From: Massilia sp. Root418
GTDB taxonomy: Bacteria; Pseudomonadota; Gammaproteobacteria; Burkholderiales; Burkholderiaceae_D
DNA: 64,000 nt
Assembly (NCBI RefSeq): GCF_001425265.1
Contig: NZ_LMEC01000026.1
Span: 62,001 to 126,000 of the forward strand
Direction of reading: 5' to 3'
Shown: positions 17,458 through 27,875 of the stretch, in pieces
Layout: each line of letters opens with the position of its first letter
Numbering within the stretch: position 1 is the first letter of the stretch
Position numbers and translations under genes: made by a program
Notes under the pieces: generated by a model
Seen by the model: the letters and a program-made list of their open reading frames with translations, nothing else
Database searches by the model: none
What the model was told of the DNA's origin: nothing

Positions 17458-18501
17458 ATGGCAACCTTAAAACCATTAGCCTCTCAAGTCATGGTCGTCA
17501 CCGGCGCCACCAGCGGCATCGGCCTGACCACTGCCCGCATGGCCGCCAAGCGCGGCGCGCGGCTGGTGCTGGCGGCGCGCGACCGGGCGGCGCTAGAGAC
17601 GCTGGCCGCCGAGCTTGGGGATAGCGGTGCGCAGGCGCTGGCCGTGCCGACCGATGTCGGCATCCGCGCGGAAGTGCATGCGCTGGGCGAAGCCGCCCTG
17701 CAGCGCTTCGGCCGCGTGGACACCTGGGTCAACAATGCCGGCGTTTCCATTTACGGCCGGCTTGAGGACGTGCCGCAGGCGGACCAGGAGCAACTGTTCC
17801 GCACCAACTTCTGGGGCGTGGTGCATGGATCGCTGGTGGCGCTCCAGCTGATGAAGCAGCACGGCGGCGCCATCATCAACCTGGGCAGCGAGCTGTCCGA
17901 CCGCGCCGTGCCGCTGCAGGGCATGTATTCGGCGTCCAAGCATGCGGTGAAGGGTTTCACGGATGCGCTGCGCATGGAAATCGAGAAGGATGGCGTGCCG
18001 GTGTCGGTTACCCTGATCAGGCCGGCGGGCGTCGATACGCTGTTTACCGGACATGCGCGCAATTACCTGGAGCACGAGCCGGAGTTGCCGGCGCCGCTGT
18101 ATGCGCCGGAGCTGGTGGCCGATGCCATTTTGTATTCGGCGCAGCATGCGCGGCGCGATGTGTACGTGGGCGGCGCGTCGCGCCTGATGTCGCTGGAGGC
18201 GGCGCACATGCCGCGCCTGCTGGACAAGTTCATGAACCTGGTGATGTTCAGGCAGCAGCAGTCGGCGCGGCCGGCCGCGGCCAACCGCAGCGATGCGCTG
18301 TACCAGCCCAACGGGGCGGCGCTGCAGCAGCGCCAGGGCGGACGCCGCAGCAGGGTACACGAATCGTCGCCGTACACCTTCTTGAGCATGCGCGGCAAGC
18401 CGCTGGGCATGGCTTTGCTGGTGGGCGGCGCGCTGTTTGCTGCCTGGAAGCTGCAGGGGAAAGGGCAAGAAAATGCCAGGGTGAGAACCCTGGCAAGGTG
18501 A
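17458..18501 (+). CDS. SDR family oxidoreductase with C-terminal membrane helix
   Basis: 347 residues, with AGGGGGAG before the ATG. Classical SDR features: cofactor motif TGATSGIG near residue 16, NNAG, an active-site Ser in NLGSELSD and YSASK. After about residue 250 there is an extra tail (normal SDRs are about 250 residues) ending in a membrane helix, GMALLVGGALFAAWKL. It probably reduces or oxidises a hydrophobic substrate at the membrane with NAD(P)H. Adjacent hydrolase and SDR may act on the same lipid-like compound. Confidence 0.87.
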   Translation: MATLKPLASQVMVVTGATSGIGLTTARMAAKRGARLVLAARDRAALETLAAELGDSGAQALAVPTDVGIRAEVHALGEAALQRFGRVDTWVNNAGVSIYGRLEDVPQADQEQLFRTNFWGVVHGSLVALQLMKQHGGAIINLGSELSDRAVPLQGMYSASKHAVKGFTDALRMEIEKDGVPVSVTLIRPAGVDTLFTGHARNYLEHEPELPAPLYAPELVADAILYSAQHARRDVYVGGASRLMSLEAAHMPRLLDKFMNLVMFRQQQSARPAAANRSDALYQPNGAALQQRQGGRRSRVHESSPYTFLSMRGKPLGMALLVGGALFAAWKLQGKGQENARVRTLAR

Positions 18502-18505
18502 GGTA

Positions 18506-18530
18506 TTCGGCGGTGCGGGGCACCGCCGAA
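18506..18530. terminator. hairpin between convergent genes
   Basis: TTCGGCGGTG and CACCGCCGAA pair as a 10-bp stem with a 5-base loop between the SDR gene and the KGG gene. No T-run follows on either strand, so termination is only a guess. Confidence 0.4.
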
Positions 18531-18539
18531 ACGCTGGGA

Positions 18540-18932
18540 TTAGCGGTCGTTTTTGTGGCTTTGACGGCCCGCTTCGGCATGCTGCTCGGGCGTGCCGCCG
18601 CGCATGCCGGAGCTGCCTTTGCTGCCGCCCTGGTTACCGCCCTGGTTGCCGCCGCCACCGCTGCCCGAGCCGCCGCTGCCGCTCTGCTGGTTGCCGTCGT
18701 TTTTGTGGCTCATGCTGCCGGCTTTGCGCGCCTCTTCCGAGGTGAACTCGTGCGCTGCGCCGGAGGCGTGTGCCGCACGGCCGCCTTCGGCCGCGATTTC
18801 ACGCTGGCGCTCAGGGTCCATGGAGGCGAAGCCGCGGTTGCTGGTGTCGCCACCTTTGTTGCCGCCCTGGTTGCCTTGGTTGCCGGATTGTTTGTTGCCG
18901 CCTTGGTTACCGCCTTGGTTCGAGCTTGCCAT
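18540..18932 (-). CDS. KGG-motif stress-induced protein
   Basis: 130 residues from MASSNQGG, with AAGGAG before the ATG; longer in-frame starts have no such site. Repeated NQGG segments flank a central block, GFASMDPERQREIAAEGG, and a second, EFTSEEARKAG, matching the Con-10/GsiB-type KGG repeat family of hydrophilic stress proteins. Such proteins accumulate in stationary phase or desiccation. The Gly/Asn/Gln-rich remainder is probably disordered. Confidence 0.85.
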   Translation of the reverse strand: MASSNQGGNQGGNKQSGNQGNQGGNKGGDTSNRGFASMDPERQREIAAEGGRAAHASGAAHEFTSEEARKAGSMSHKNDGNQQSGSGGSGSGGGGNQGGNQGGSKGSSGMRGGTPEQHAEAGRQSHKNDR

Positions 18933-19144
18933 GATGTTCTCCTTTAAGCAAAAGTTTGTGGAGCCGCCGTCGGCACTGTGGCACAGCACCGATGCGGGAG
19001 TCATCATGGTAGGCGGATGCGGGGATTTTGGCGTCGGCTACCGTAGGGTGCTTTTGTAGGATGTGGCTGGCTTTGATGGACCGGGATTCAAAACGCGATG
19101 GGGACTGAGATTACTGGTCCGTTTCGTTCATCTCTTTTTTAGAT

Positions 19145-19311
19145 GACGCGGGCGTCGCGCGCCCTCGGCGCGCGGGGCTGCGCGCATCGCGCGCAGCAGA
19201 TGGGCGATTCGGAGAGGGCTGGGCCGGTAGGCCCAGCCCTTCGAATCCCACCGGCTCCGTCCGAACAAATAAAAAAGGGCTCCCGCAGGGGAGCCCGTTT
19301 TTATTTGTTCT
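19145..19311. repeat. hairpin array, copy 2, at the 3' side of a tRNA-Ser-like gene
   Basis: Same order of elements as 8092-8236: a CGCGCGCC/GGCGCGCG hairpin, a 9-bp stem (19177-19197), an 11-bp stem with loop GGTA (19215-19240) enclosed by GGGCGATTCG and CGAATCCC, and a long terminator palindrome (19263-19310). Connecting sequences match copy 1 while stem sequences differ yet still pair. It occupies most of the 568-base gap between 18933 and 19500; I see nothing else in 18933-19140. Confidence 0.8.
19263..19310 (-). terminator. long terminator palindrome after tRNA-Ser-like copy 2
   Basis: A 22-position stem with one mismatch (GAACAAATAAAAA outside, GGGCTCCC inside, loop of 4) followed on the minus strand by its own T-rich arm. 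Longer than needed for termination. Confidence 0.75.
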
Positions 19312-19390
19312 GGATTCGAACCCACGATACAGGTATAAGCCGTATGCATCCTTAGCAGGGATGTGCCTTCGGCCACTCGGCCACGTCTCC
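19312..19390 (-). tRNA. tRNA-Ser(GCU)-like gene, copy 2, lacking the 3' acceptor strand
   Basis: Identical over 79 bases to copy 1: acceptor 5' strand GGAGACG at 19390, anticodon GCT, variable arm and T-loop TTCGAAT. After the shared bases it diverges into a terminator instead of CCCAC plus CGTCTCC. On the plus strand from 19240, TTCGAATCCCACC followed by GGCTCCG looks like the missing 3' end turned round. If that segment were flipped, the T-stem would pair 5 of 5 and the acceptor 6 of 7. The position beside lysC is, from memory, the usual site of a tRNA-Ser in Burkholderiales, so this is probably the older copy. Confidence 0.75.
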
Positions 19391-19452
19391 TAGCTGATTA
19401 CTCAACTATTTGCCCTCTCTTCCACGTTGCCGCTTCAGATCAGACGAGCGCT

Positions 19453-19482
19453 ATATTAATGGCCCGCCCCTTGTTTGGTCAA
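19453..19482 (-). promoter_or_regulatory. promoter of the tRNA-Ser-like gene, copy 2
   Basis: On the minus strand -35 TTGACC (19482-19477), an 18-base spacer and -10 TAATAT (19458-19453). Parts of the leader, including the last 18 bases before the tRNA 5' end, match copy 1 exactly. Confidence 0.75.
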
Positions 19483-19500
19483 GGAAACGGACCATCTTTT

Positions 19501-20748
19501 TTACTCTTTTTCCAGTTCGAACGCTTTGTGCAGCGCGCGTACCGCCAGTTCCATGTACTTTTCGTCGATCAGGACCGAAATCTTGATCTCGGAGGTGGAA
19601 ATCATCATGATGTTGATGTTTTCTTCGCTCAGAGTGCGGAACATTTGCGAGGCGACACCTACGTGGGAACGCATGCCGACGCCGACCACGGAGATCTTCG
19701 ATACCTTGGCGTCGCCCACCAGGGTGCTGTAGCCGATTTCGGCTTTCTGGCCTTCCAGTACGTCGATGGCCTTCTGGTAGTCGTTGCGCGACACGGTGAA
19801 GGTGAAGTCGGTTTTACCGTCCACGGACTGATTCTGTATGATCATGTCCACTTCGATGTTGGCGTCGGCCACCGGGCCGAGGATGTGGTAGGCCACGCCC
19901 GGACGGTCCGGCACGCCCAGCACGGTGATTTTGGCTTCGTCGCGGTTGAAGGCGATGCCGGAGATGACTGCTTGTTCCATGTTGGTGTCTTCCTCAAACG
20001 AAATCAGGGTGCCGGAGTTGGCTTCGGTGGCGAGATCCATCAGCGGATCGGTCAGCGACGACAGGACGCGCGTCGGTACGCGGTAGTTGCCCGCGAATTC
20101 CACGGAGCGCGTCTGCAGCACTTTCGAGCCCAGCGAGGCCAGTTCCAGCATTTCTTCGAACGTGATCGCCTTCAGGCGGCGCGCTTCCGATACCACGCGC
20201 GGGTCGGTGGTGTAGACGCCGTCCACGTCGGTGTAAATCAGGCATTCGGCCGCCTTCAGCGCGGCGGCGATCGCCACGGCCGAGGTGTCCGAACCGCCGC
20301 GGCCCAGGGTGGCGATGTTGTCGTTGTCGTCCACGCCCTGGAAGCCGGTGATGATGACGATCTTGCCGGCGTCGAGGTCTTTGCGCACGCGCTCGTCGTC
20401 GATCGACTGGATGCGGGCTTTGGTGAAGGCGGAGTCGGTTTTAATCGCCACTTGCCAGCCGGCGTAGGAGACCGCAGCCTTGCCGATCGCTTGCAGCGCC
20501 ATCGACAGCAGGCCCACGGAGACCTGCTCGCCGGTCGAGGCGATCATGTCCAGTTCACGCGGGTCGGGCGGGTTTTGAATTTCCTTTGCCAGCGCGATCA
20601 GCCGGTTGGTCTCGCCGGACATGGCCGACGGTACCACGACGATCTGGTGTCCTGCGTCGTGCCATTTGGCGACGCGGCGCGCGACGTTCTTGATGCGGTC
20701 GGTCGATCCCATCGACGTTCCGCCATATTTGTGAACGATTAAAGCCAT
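19501..20748 (-). CDS. lysC: aspartate kinase
   Basis: 415 residues, the usual size of single-domain bacterial aspartokinases. The N-terminal kinase motif KYGGTSMGS, the FTSGD-equivalent TGFQGVDDN and GRGGSDTSA are present. Two C-terminal ACT domains (about 265-410) bind lysine/threonine for feedback control. It catalyses the first step of lysine, methionine and threonine synthesis. The gene stands between tilS and a tRNA-Ser-like gene. Confidence 0.97.
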   Translation of the reverse strand: MALIVHKYGGTSMGSTDRIKNVARRVAKWHDAGHQIVVVPSAMSGETNRLIALAKEIQNPPDPRELDMIASTGEQVSVGLLSMALQAIGKAAVSYAGWQVAIKTDSAFTKARIQSIDDERVRKDLDAGKIVIITGFQGVDDNDNIATLGRGGSDTSAVAIAAALKAAECLIYTDVDGVYTTDPRVVSEARRLKAITFEEMLELASLGSKVLQTRSVEFAGNYRVPTRVLSSLTDPLMDLATEANSGTLISFEEDTNMEQAVISGIAFNRDEAKITVLGVPDRPGVAYHILGPVADANIEVDMIIQNQSVDGKTDFTFTVSRNDYQKAIDVLEGQKAEIGYSTLVGDAKVSKISVVGVGMRSHVGVASQMFRTLSEENINIMMISTSEIKISVLIDEKYMELAVRALHKAFELEKE

Positions 20749-20889
20749 AACAGTGATGTTTCCGCTCGAAGATTGAAAAAAGGGAGGCTTGTTACTCTAC
20801 ATGTTGCAGTGCGAAACGACAAGCCAAAAAAGTTATGACGTCATACAGTATTGGCATATGGACATACGAAATCGCCACAGTACCGACTT

Positions 20890-22278
20890 TTATTTGGCTT
20901 CCCACCGGAATACCACACGTTCGCCGCCGCCCTGCCCTATTTGCTGGCAGTCCATGCCGATCCCGGCGGCAAACAGCAATTGGGCCGGGGTTTTCACCAC
21001 CGGCAGGCGGCCGCGCTCCCAGGCGGGGATGCCCAGGGTCTGGTAGTGGTACTTGAGGGCGCGCGTGGGACGGTTGCCGGCCGGTTTCAGGCGTTCGCCG
21101 CCGCGCCGGAACTCGATGGTGAGGTACTGGCCGCGCAGCCAGGCCGCGTCCAGGCCCTGTTCCGCCGCCTCGATGTGCAGCACGCCGCCGTAGTCGGGGA
21201 AGTCGATGGCGGCCTGGCCGTTCCAGCGGAAGTCCTGGCCGGGCGAGTCGTCGAACTGGTCTTCGCGGGTGCCGGCGATCTCGGGCAGCTTGGCAATCAG
21301 GTGCAGGCGGTCGCGGTGGCGGCGCACGTCCACTTCGGGGTGCACCACCAGCATTTGCGTGTCGTGCCGCGCTTCGAGCAGCTGCGCCAGCATTTCGGAC
21401 AGCCAGGCGGTGGACGGCATGCTCAGGCCGCGCAGCGCGAACCAGTGGCGCAGCAGGTTGTAGGCGCGGTCGGTGCTCATCTCGCGCAGCCTGGCCACTT
21501 GCAGGCAGTCGCCGTCCAGGGTGGCGGCCAGGTCCTGTTCGGCCAGTTCGGTCAGCAGGCGCTGGGCGGACTGCGCGTGCTGGGCGCTGCGCGCGAAGCG
21601 CTCCTGGAAGCCGGGGAAGTACTGCGCCAGCGCGGGCATGACCGTGTGGCGCAGCGCGTTGCGGGCGTAGCGCGGGTCGTCATTGGATTCGTCTTCGATA
21701 TGGGCGATGCCGTGCTGCGCCGCGTAGGCTTCGAGCTCTTTGCGCGAGGCGGACAGCAGGGGGCGCATCATCACCAGGTCCGGATTGGCGAGCAGTTCGG
21801 GGGCGGTGTTGGCGGCGTCCATGCCGGACAGGCCGGCGGTGCCGGAGCCGCGCAGCAGCTGCAGCAGCACGGTTTCGGCCTGGTCGTCCTGGTGGTGGGC
21901 GGTGAGCAGCAGGTTCACGCCGTGCTCCGCGCACAGGGCGCCCAGCGCGGCGTAGCGGGCCTTGCGGGCGGCCGCTTCGATGCCGCTCTTGCGGGCGTTT
22001 TCCAGCGTGATGCGGCGCGCCTCGAATGGGACGCCGAGGGCGGCGCATTGCTGCGCGCAGTGGGCCAGCCAGGCGTCGGCGTTGGGGCTGATGCCGTGGT
22101 GGACGTGGAAGGCGTACAGGGCGATGCCCTGCTCTTTGGCATGGGCGTGCGCCAGGTGCAGCAGCGCGGAGGAATCGAGGCCGCCGCTCAGGGCGATGGC
22201 GATGCGGCCGCCGTCCTGCGCGCTGTTGACCGCCTGGGCGTAGGTGCTGGCGAGGGTGGCGGTTTGCTGCTTTTTCAT
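20890..22278 (-). CDS. tilS: tRNA(Ile)-lysidine synthase
   Basis: 462 residues with GGAG before the ATG. The PP-loop motif SGGLDSS (about residue 31) binds ATP, and HHQDDQAETVLLQLLRGSG is the characteristic second motif. The C-terminal TilS domain (RRGGERLKP, LFAAGIGMD) is present. It converts C34 of the AUA-decoding tRNA-Ile to lysidine, an essential step. Confidence 0.97.
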   Translation of the reverse strand: MKKQQTATLASTYAQAVNSAQDGGRIAIALSGGLDSSALLHLAHAHAKEQGIALYAFHVHHGISPNADAWLAHCAQQCAALGVPFEARRITLENARKSGIEAAARKARYAALGALCAEHGVNLLLTAHHQDDQAETVLLQLLRGSGTAGLSGMDAANTAPELLANPDLVMMRPLLSASRKELEAYAAQHGIAHIEDESNDDPRYARNALRHTVMPALAQYFPGFQERFARSAQHAQSAQRLLTELAEQDLAATLDGDCLQVARLREMSTDRAYNLLRHWFALRGLSMPSTAWLSEMLAQLLEARHDTQMLVVHPEVDVRRHRDRLHLIAKLPEIAGTREDQFDDSPGQDFRWNGQAAIDFPDYGGVLHIEAAEQGLDAAWLRGQYLTIEFRRGGERLKPAGNRPTRALKYHYQTLGIPAWERGRLPVVKTPAQLLFAAGIGMDCQQIGQGGGERVVFRWEAK

Positions 22279-22306
22279 GGGGACTCCGGGGGTGCTGGCG
22301 GCGCCC

Positions 22307-22386
22307 GGCGGGTTACGGCTGCGCCTAACCCGCCCTACGTTCCGATAGCGGGGTCCGTAGGGCGGGTTAGCGCAGCGTAACTCGCC
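22307..22386. repeat. REP-like paired hairpins (family copy 1)
   Basis: GGCGGGTTACG...CTAACCCGCCCTAC followed by the mirrored form GTAGGGCGGGTTAGCG...CGTAACTCGCC. The last arm has one change. It sits between tilS and the accA terminator. Same core as 42554-42760, 49249-49288 and 55951-56032. Confidence 0.85.
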
Positions 22387-22406
22387 GACGCTGCGCCGCC
22401 AAATGC

Positions 22407-22438
22407 AAAAAACCGGAGCGGCTGGCGCCGGCTCCGGT
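22407..22438 (-). terminator. intrinsic terminator downstream of accA
   Basis: On the minus strand stem ACCGGAGC / GCTCCGGT followed by six T. Confidence 0.85.
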
Positions 22439-22462
22439 CTGGTGTCAGCGGATGGCGCTGAA

Positions 22463-23437
22463 TTACTCTTGCGGCGTGGTTTCCTTGAACTTGCCGTAGC
22501 TCATGAGCTTCTCATGGCGGGCATTGATCAGGTCCTTGGTTTTCATGCCGTGGAACTGGCGCAGCGAGTCGGCCAGCGCGCGCTTGAGCATGGTGGCCAT
22601 GGCTTTCGGGTCGCGGTGCGCGCCGCCCAGCGGCTCGGACACGATCTTGTCGATCAGGCCGATGGCTTTCAGGCGGTGCGCGGTCAGGCCCAGCGCTTCG
22701 GCGGCGTCGGCCGCGCGTTCGCTGGTCTTCCACAGGATCGAGGCGCAGCCTTCCGGCGAGATCACCGAGTAAGTGGCGTATTGCAGCATCAGCACCTGGT
22801 CGCCCACGGCAATCGCCAGCGCGCCGCCGGAGCCGCCTTCGCCGATGATGGTGGCGATCAGCGGCACTTTCAATTCCGCCATCACGTACAGGTTGTGGCC
22901 GATGGCTTCGGACTGGCCGCGCTCTTCGGCATCGATGCCGGGGAAGGCACCTGGCGTATCGACGAAGGTGAAGATCGGCAGGTTGAATTTCTCGGCCAGC
23001 TTCATCAGGCGCATGGCCTTGCGGTAGCCTTCCGGCTTGGGCATGCCGAAGTTGCGCATGGCGCGCTCTTTGGTGTCGCGGCCCTTCTGGTGGCCGATGA
23101 CCATGCAAGCCTGGCCGTTGAAACGCGCCAGGCCGCCGACGATGGACTGGTCGTCCGCGTAGCTGCGGTCGCCGTGCAGTTCATGGAAGTCGGTGAAGAT
23201 TTCATTCACATAGTCCATGGTGTATGGACGCTGCGGGTGGCGCGCGATCTGCGCCACTTGCCAGGGGGTCAGCTTGGCGTAGATGTCTTTGGTCAGCTGC
23301 TGGCTCTTCTTGGCCAGGCGGTCGATCTCCTCGGAGATGTCGACGGCCGAGTCGTCCTGCACGAAACGCAGTTCTTCAATTTTGGAATCGAGTTCCGCAA
23401 TCGGTTGCTCAAAATTGAGGAAAGTTGTCTTGGTCAT
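22463..23437 (-). CDS. accA: acetyl-CoA carboxylase carboxyltransferase subunit alpha
   Basis: 324 residues with CGGAGG before the ATG. The N-terminal helical part ([18 protein letters not shown]) and the carboxyltransferase core ([57 protein letters not shown]) are all typical of AccA. It works with AccD to transfer the carboxyl group from carboxybiotin to acetyl-CoA in fatty acid synthesis. A terminator follows. Confidence 0.98.
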   Translation of the reverse strand: MTKTTFLNFEQPIAELDSKIEELRFVQDDSAVDISEEIDRLAKKSQQLTKDIYAKLTPWQVAQIARHPQRPYTMDYVNEIFTDFHELHGDRSYADDQSIVGGLARFNGQACMVIGHQKGRDTKERAMRNFGMPKPEGYRKAMRLMKLAEKFNLPIFTFVDTPGAFPGIDAEERGQSEAIGHNLYVMAELKVPLIATIIGEGGSGGALAIAVGDQVLMLQYATYSVISPEGCASILWKTSERAADAAEALGLTAHRLKAIGLIDKIVSEPLGGAHRDPKAMATMLKRALADSLRQFHGMKTKDLINARHEKLMSYGKFKETTPQE

Positions 23438-23506
23438 TGTACCTCCGTGTTATGGCCCGGATGGCGGGCGGCCCTGGGGCCAGCCTCGCGCCGGGCGAAT
23501 TTTTCG

Positions 23507-24165
23507 CTATTCTACCGGAACCGGGTCCAGACTACGCCATAAATACCAGGTGGCGACGGTCCGGTAGGGCTCCCAGTTGGCCGATACTTCGCGCGCATCG
23601 CTGCGGGAAACGGGCTCGCCGGAGAAATAGTTTTGGCTGATGCCCTGGATCAGACCGGGGTCGTCCAGCGGCAGAACATTGGGACGGAGCAGATTAAATA
23701 TCAAAAACATCTCCGCTGTCCAGCGCGTGATACCACGTATCTGCACCAGTTCGGCGATGACGGCTTCGTCATCCATCTGGTCCCATTGGCTGGCGTGGAC
23801 CTTCTTGGCCTTGAAGTTGTCGGCCAGGTCCAGGATGTATTCGGTCTTGCGCTTGGACAGGCCGCAGGCGGCCAGCTCCTCGGCGCCGGCCTTGAGCACG
23901 GTGGCCGGAGTGAATTTCGGGCAGGCCGCCAGCAGCTTCTGCCAGGCCGCAGCGGCGGCCTTGGGCGTGACCTGCTGCTTGACGATGGATCGGGCCAGGG
24001 TGGTGAACGGGTCGTCGTGGCCGACCAGGTGCAGGTCGCCAAATTGCGGGATGAGCTTTTTCATGATGCGGTCGCGCTTCATGAGCTCCTGCTTGGCTTC
24101 TTCCCAGTACGGCGGCACTGCTACCGCTGGGGACTGCGCCCCCATCATGTCCGTGGCCTTCACCA

Positions 24166-24166
<1 letters not shown>
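23507..24166 (-). CDS. DNA-3-methyladenine glycosylase II (AlkA-like, HhH-GPD)
   Basis: 219 residues; ATG overlaps the cysS stop by one base (TAATG), so it is translationally coupled to cysS. The helix-hairpin-helix GPD motif IRGITRWTAEMFLIF is followed by PLDDPGL, where an Asp acts in glycosylic bond cleavage. It lacks the N-terminal domain of E. coli AlkA, like the shorter bacterial forms. It removes alkylated bases from DNA. Confidence 0.9.
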
Positions 24167-25554
<1,388 letters not shown>

Positions 25555-25792
25555 CGGACTCTTGCGTTTTTGTTAAGTGCAAGCCAGCCAGACAATACGA
25601 CAACCGGGCGCGGGCACTTCTGGTGCCGCACCGGGCTCTCAAGCATAGTCCGTGGAGACTGACAGACCCTCGGTATCTTGTTGTTCTAGTTTGCTAGAAT
25701 GAAACGTCAACGCTTAGTATAGCATTGATAAAAACCGGACTGCCCCGATCTTGGTCTGGTTTTATCAGAACATACATAAAAAGGATGACCAT

Positions 25793-26407
25793 ATGCAAGA
25801 CACCAAGACCCTGCTGGCAAAATTCATGAGCCTGTTCGCCGGCGTGGCCCTGTCCGGCGCCGTGGCTGCCGCCCCGGCCGCACCCAATATGACCCCGCAA
25901 GTGTCGCTGAAGACCACCGAAGGCGAGATCGTGCTGGAACTGAACCAGGAGAAGGCGCCGAAGTCGGTGGCCAACTTCCTGTCCTACGTGAAGAGCGGCC
26001 ATTACAAGGGCACCATCTTCCACCGCGTGATCGACGGCTTCATGATCCAGGCCGGCGGCTACACCCAGGACCTGAAGAGCAAGCCGACCAAGCCGCCGGT
26101 GGCGAGCGAATCCCAGAACGGCCTGAAAAATGAAACCTACAGCGTGGCCATGGCGCGTACCGGCGACCCGAACTCGGCCACCGCCCAGTTCTTCATCAAC
26201 GTGGTGGACAACACCGGCCTCGATTATCCGGGCCAGGACGGCTTCGGCTACACCGTGTTCGGCAAGGTGGTGAAGGGCCAGGAAGTGGTGGACAAGATCA
26301 AGGGCGTGCTGGTGGACGACAAGGGCATTTTCCAGAACATTCCGGTGAAACCCATCGTGATCACCTCCGCCACGGTACTGAAAACGCCGGTCGCCGTCAC
26401 GCAGTAG
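25793..26407 (+). CDS. periplasmic cyclophilin-type peptidyl-prolyl isomerase
   Basis: 204 residues from MQDTKTLL, chosen because AAGGA lies seven bases upstream; the longer frame from 25751 lacks a site. A signal peptide ending around AVAAAPA makes it periplasmic. The cyclophilin core FHRVIDGFMIQAGGY and ATAQFFINV carries the catalytic Arg and Phe/Gln residues. It is a paralogue of the next gene and assists folding of exported proteins. Confidence 0.93.
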   Translation: MQDTKTLLAKFMSLFAGVALSGAVAAAPAAPNMTPQVSLKTTEGEIVLELNQEKAPKSVANFLSYVKSGHYKGTIFHRVIDGFMIQAGGYTQDLKSKPTKPPVASESQNGLKNETYSVAMARTGDPNSATAQFFINVVDNTGLDYPGQDGFGYTVFGKVVKGQEVVDKIKGVLVDDKGIFQNIPVKPIVITSATVLKTPVAVTQ

Positions 26408-26477
26408 AATAGCGCTTTGGCCGCCGCTGCTGTATAGTCGCGGCCCAGTACAGAACACAACAACCTCAAGGAATATC

Positions 26478-26969
26478 ATGACCACTATCGTCATCACCAC
26501 CAACATGGGCAAGATCACCGCTGAGCTGGACGCCGAGAAAGCGCCAAAAACGGTGGAGAACTTCCTGGCCTACATGAACGCCGGCCACTACAACAACACC
26601 ATCTTCCACCGCGTGATCGACGGCTTCATGATCCAGGGCGGCGGCTTCGAGCCAGGCATGAAACAAAAGCCGGCCGACACCACCGTGGAAAACGAAGCCA
26701 AGAACGGCCTGAAAAACGAGCCCTACACCCTGGCCATGGCCCGCACCTCGGCGCCGCACTCGGCATCGGCCCAGTTCTTCATCAACGTGAAAAACAACTC
26801 CTTCCTGGACTACCCTGGCCAGGACGGCTGGGGCTACGCCGTATTCGGCAAAGTGACCGAAGGCCAGGAAGTGGTCGATGCGATGAAAAAAGTGAAGACC
26901 ACCCGCAGCGGCATGTTCGCCGACGTACCGGTTGAAGACATCATCATCGAGAAAGTCGAAGCGGTTTAA
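26478..26969 (+). CDS. ppiB: cytoplasmic cyclophilin-type peptidyl-prolyl isomerase B
   Basis: 163 residues, the standard PpiB length, without signal peptide. FHRVIDGFMIQGGGFEPGM and SASAQFFINVKNN are the cyclophilin active-site motifs. It catalyses cis-trans isomerisation of prolyl bonds. The 70-base gap after the periplasmic paralogue suggests a shared transcript or a local promoter; lpxH follows after 11 bases. Confidence 0.96.
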   Translation: MTTIVITTNMGKITAELDAEKAPKTVENFLAYMNAGHYNNTIFHRVIDGFMIQGGGFEPGMKQKPADTTVENEAKNGLKNEPYTLAMARTSAPHSASAQFFINVKNNSFLDYPGQDGWGYAVFGKVTEGQEVVDAMKKVKTTRSGMFADVPVEDIIIEKVEAV

Positions 26970-26980
26970 TTCCGTACCCG

Positions 26981-27748
26981 ATGCAGGCCGACGGCACCAG
27001 GCGCCTCAGCGCGCTCTTCATCTCCGACCTGCATCTGCAGCCGGGCCAGCCCGCCATCACGGCGGCGTTCCATGCTTTCATGGAGCGGCAGGCGCCGGCT
27101 GCGTCATCCCTCTATCTGCTGGGCGACCTGTTCGAGTACTGGGCGGGCGACGACGACCTCGCCGAGCCATTCCACCAGGAGATTACCGCCGCTATCCGCC
27201 GCGTGAGCGATGCCGGCGTGGCGGTTTTCTGGATCGCCGGCAACCGCGATTTCCTGGCCCGCGACGGCTTTGCCGCCGCTTCCGGCGCCACCATCCTGCC
27301 CGAGACCTGGGTGGCCGGGATTGCAGGCCACCGCGTGGTGCTGCTGCACGGCGATGCGCAGTGCACGGACGACGTGAAGTACATGGAGTTCCGCGCCCAG
27401 GTGCGCCAGCCGGCCTGGCAGCAGCAATTCCTGGCCATGCCGCTGGCGCAGCGCAAGGCCATCATCGCCGGCCTGCGCGACAACAGCCGCAAGGCCCACA
27501 CTGAAAAATCCTACGAGATCATGGACGTGACGCCGCAGGCGATCAGCGCCATCTTCGAGCAGACCGGCGCCGACGTCATGATTCATGGCCACACCCACCG
27601 CCCCGCCCTGCACGTGGTGGACGGCAAGCGCCGCTATGTGCTGCCGGACTGGGAGCCGGAAGCGGTGCCGCCGCGCGGCGGCTGGATCGCCATCGCACCC
27701 GACGGCGCCATCACGCGCCACCAGCTGGACGGCGCGGTCGTCGCCTGA
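26981..27748 (+). CDS. lpxH: UDP-2,3-diacylglucosamine diphosphatase
   Basis: 255 residues. Calcineurin-type metal sites are all present: FISDLHL, GDLFEYW, GNRDFL, LLHGD and IHGHTHRP. It cleaves UDP-2,3-diacylglucosamine to lipid X in lipid A synthesis at the inner membrane. The ppiB-lpxH order is common in betaproteobacteria. Confidence 0.95.
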   Translation: MQADGTRRLSALFISDLHLQPGQPAITAAFHAFMERQAPAASSLYLLGDLFEYWAGDDDLAEPFHQEITAAIRRVSDAGVAVFWIAGNRDFLARDGFAAASGATILPETWVAGIAGHRVVLLHGDAQCTDDVKYMEFRAQVRQPAWQQQFLAMPLAQRKAIIAGLRDNSRKAHTEKSYEIMDVTPQAISAIFEQTGADVMIHGHTHRPALHVVDGKRRYVLPDWEPEAVPPRGGWIAIAPDGAITRHQLDGAVVA

Positions 27749-27850
27749 CGCGGCGCGGCGCCGCCGCACGCCCCCGGCATTTATTACAATCCTACATTTT
27801 TGTTACGTAGTTGTACATTGTCTTTGTAGAGTACTTCCGCCATCACCGCG

Positions 27851-27856
27851 TATAAT
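27851..27856 (+). promoter_or_regulatory. candidate -10 box before the tandem binding-protein genes
   Basis: TATAAT lies 20 bases before the start codon. I do not see a good -35 at the usual distance, so this may need an activator. Confidence 0.4.
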
Positions 27857-27875
27857 TGTCTTATCAATTTGAAAC

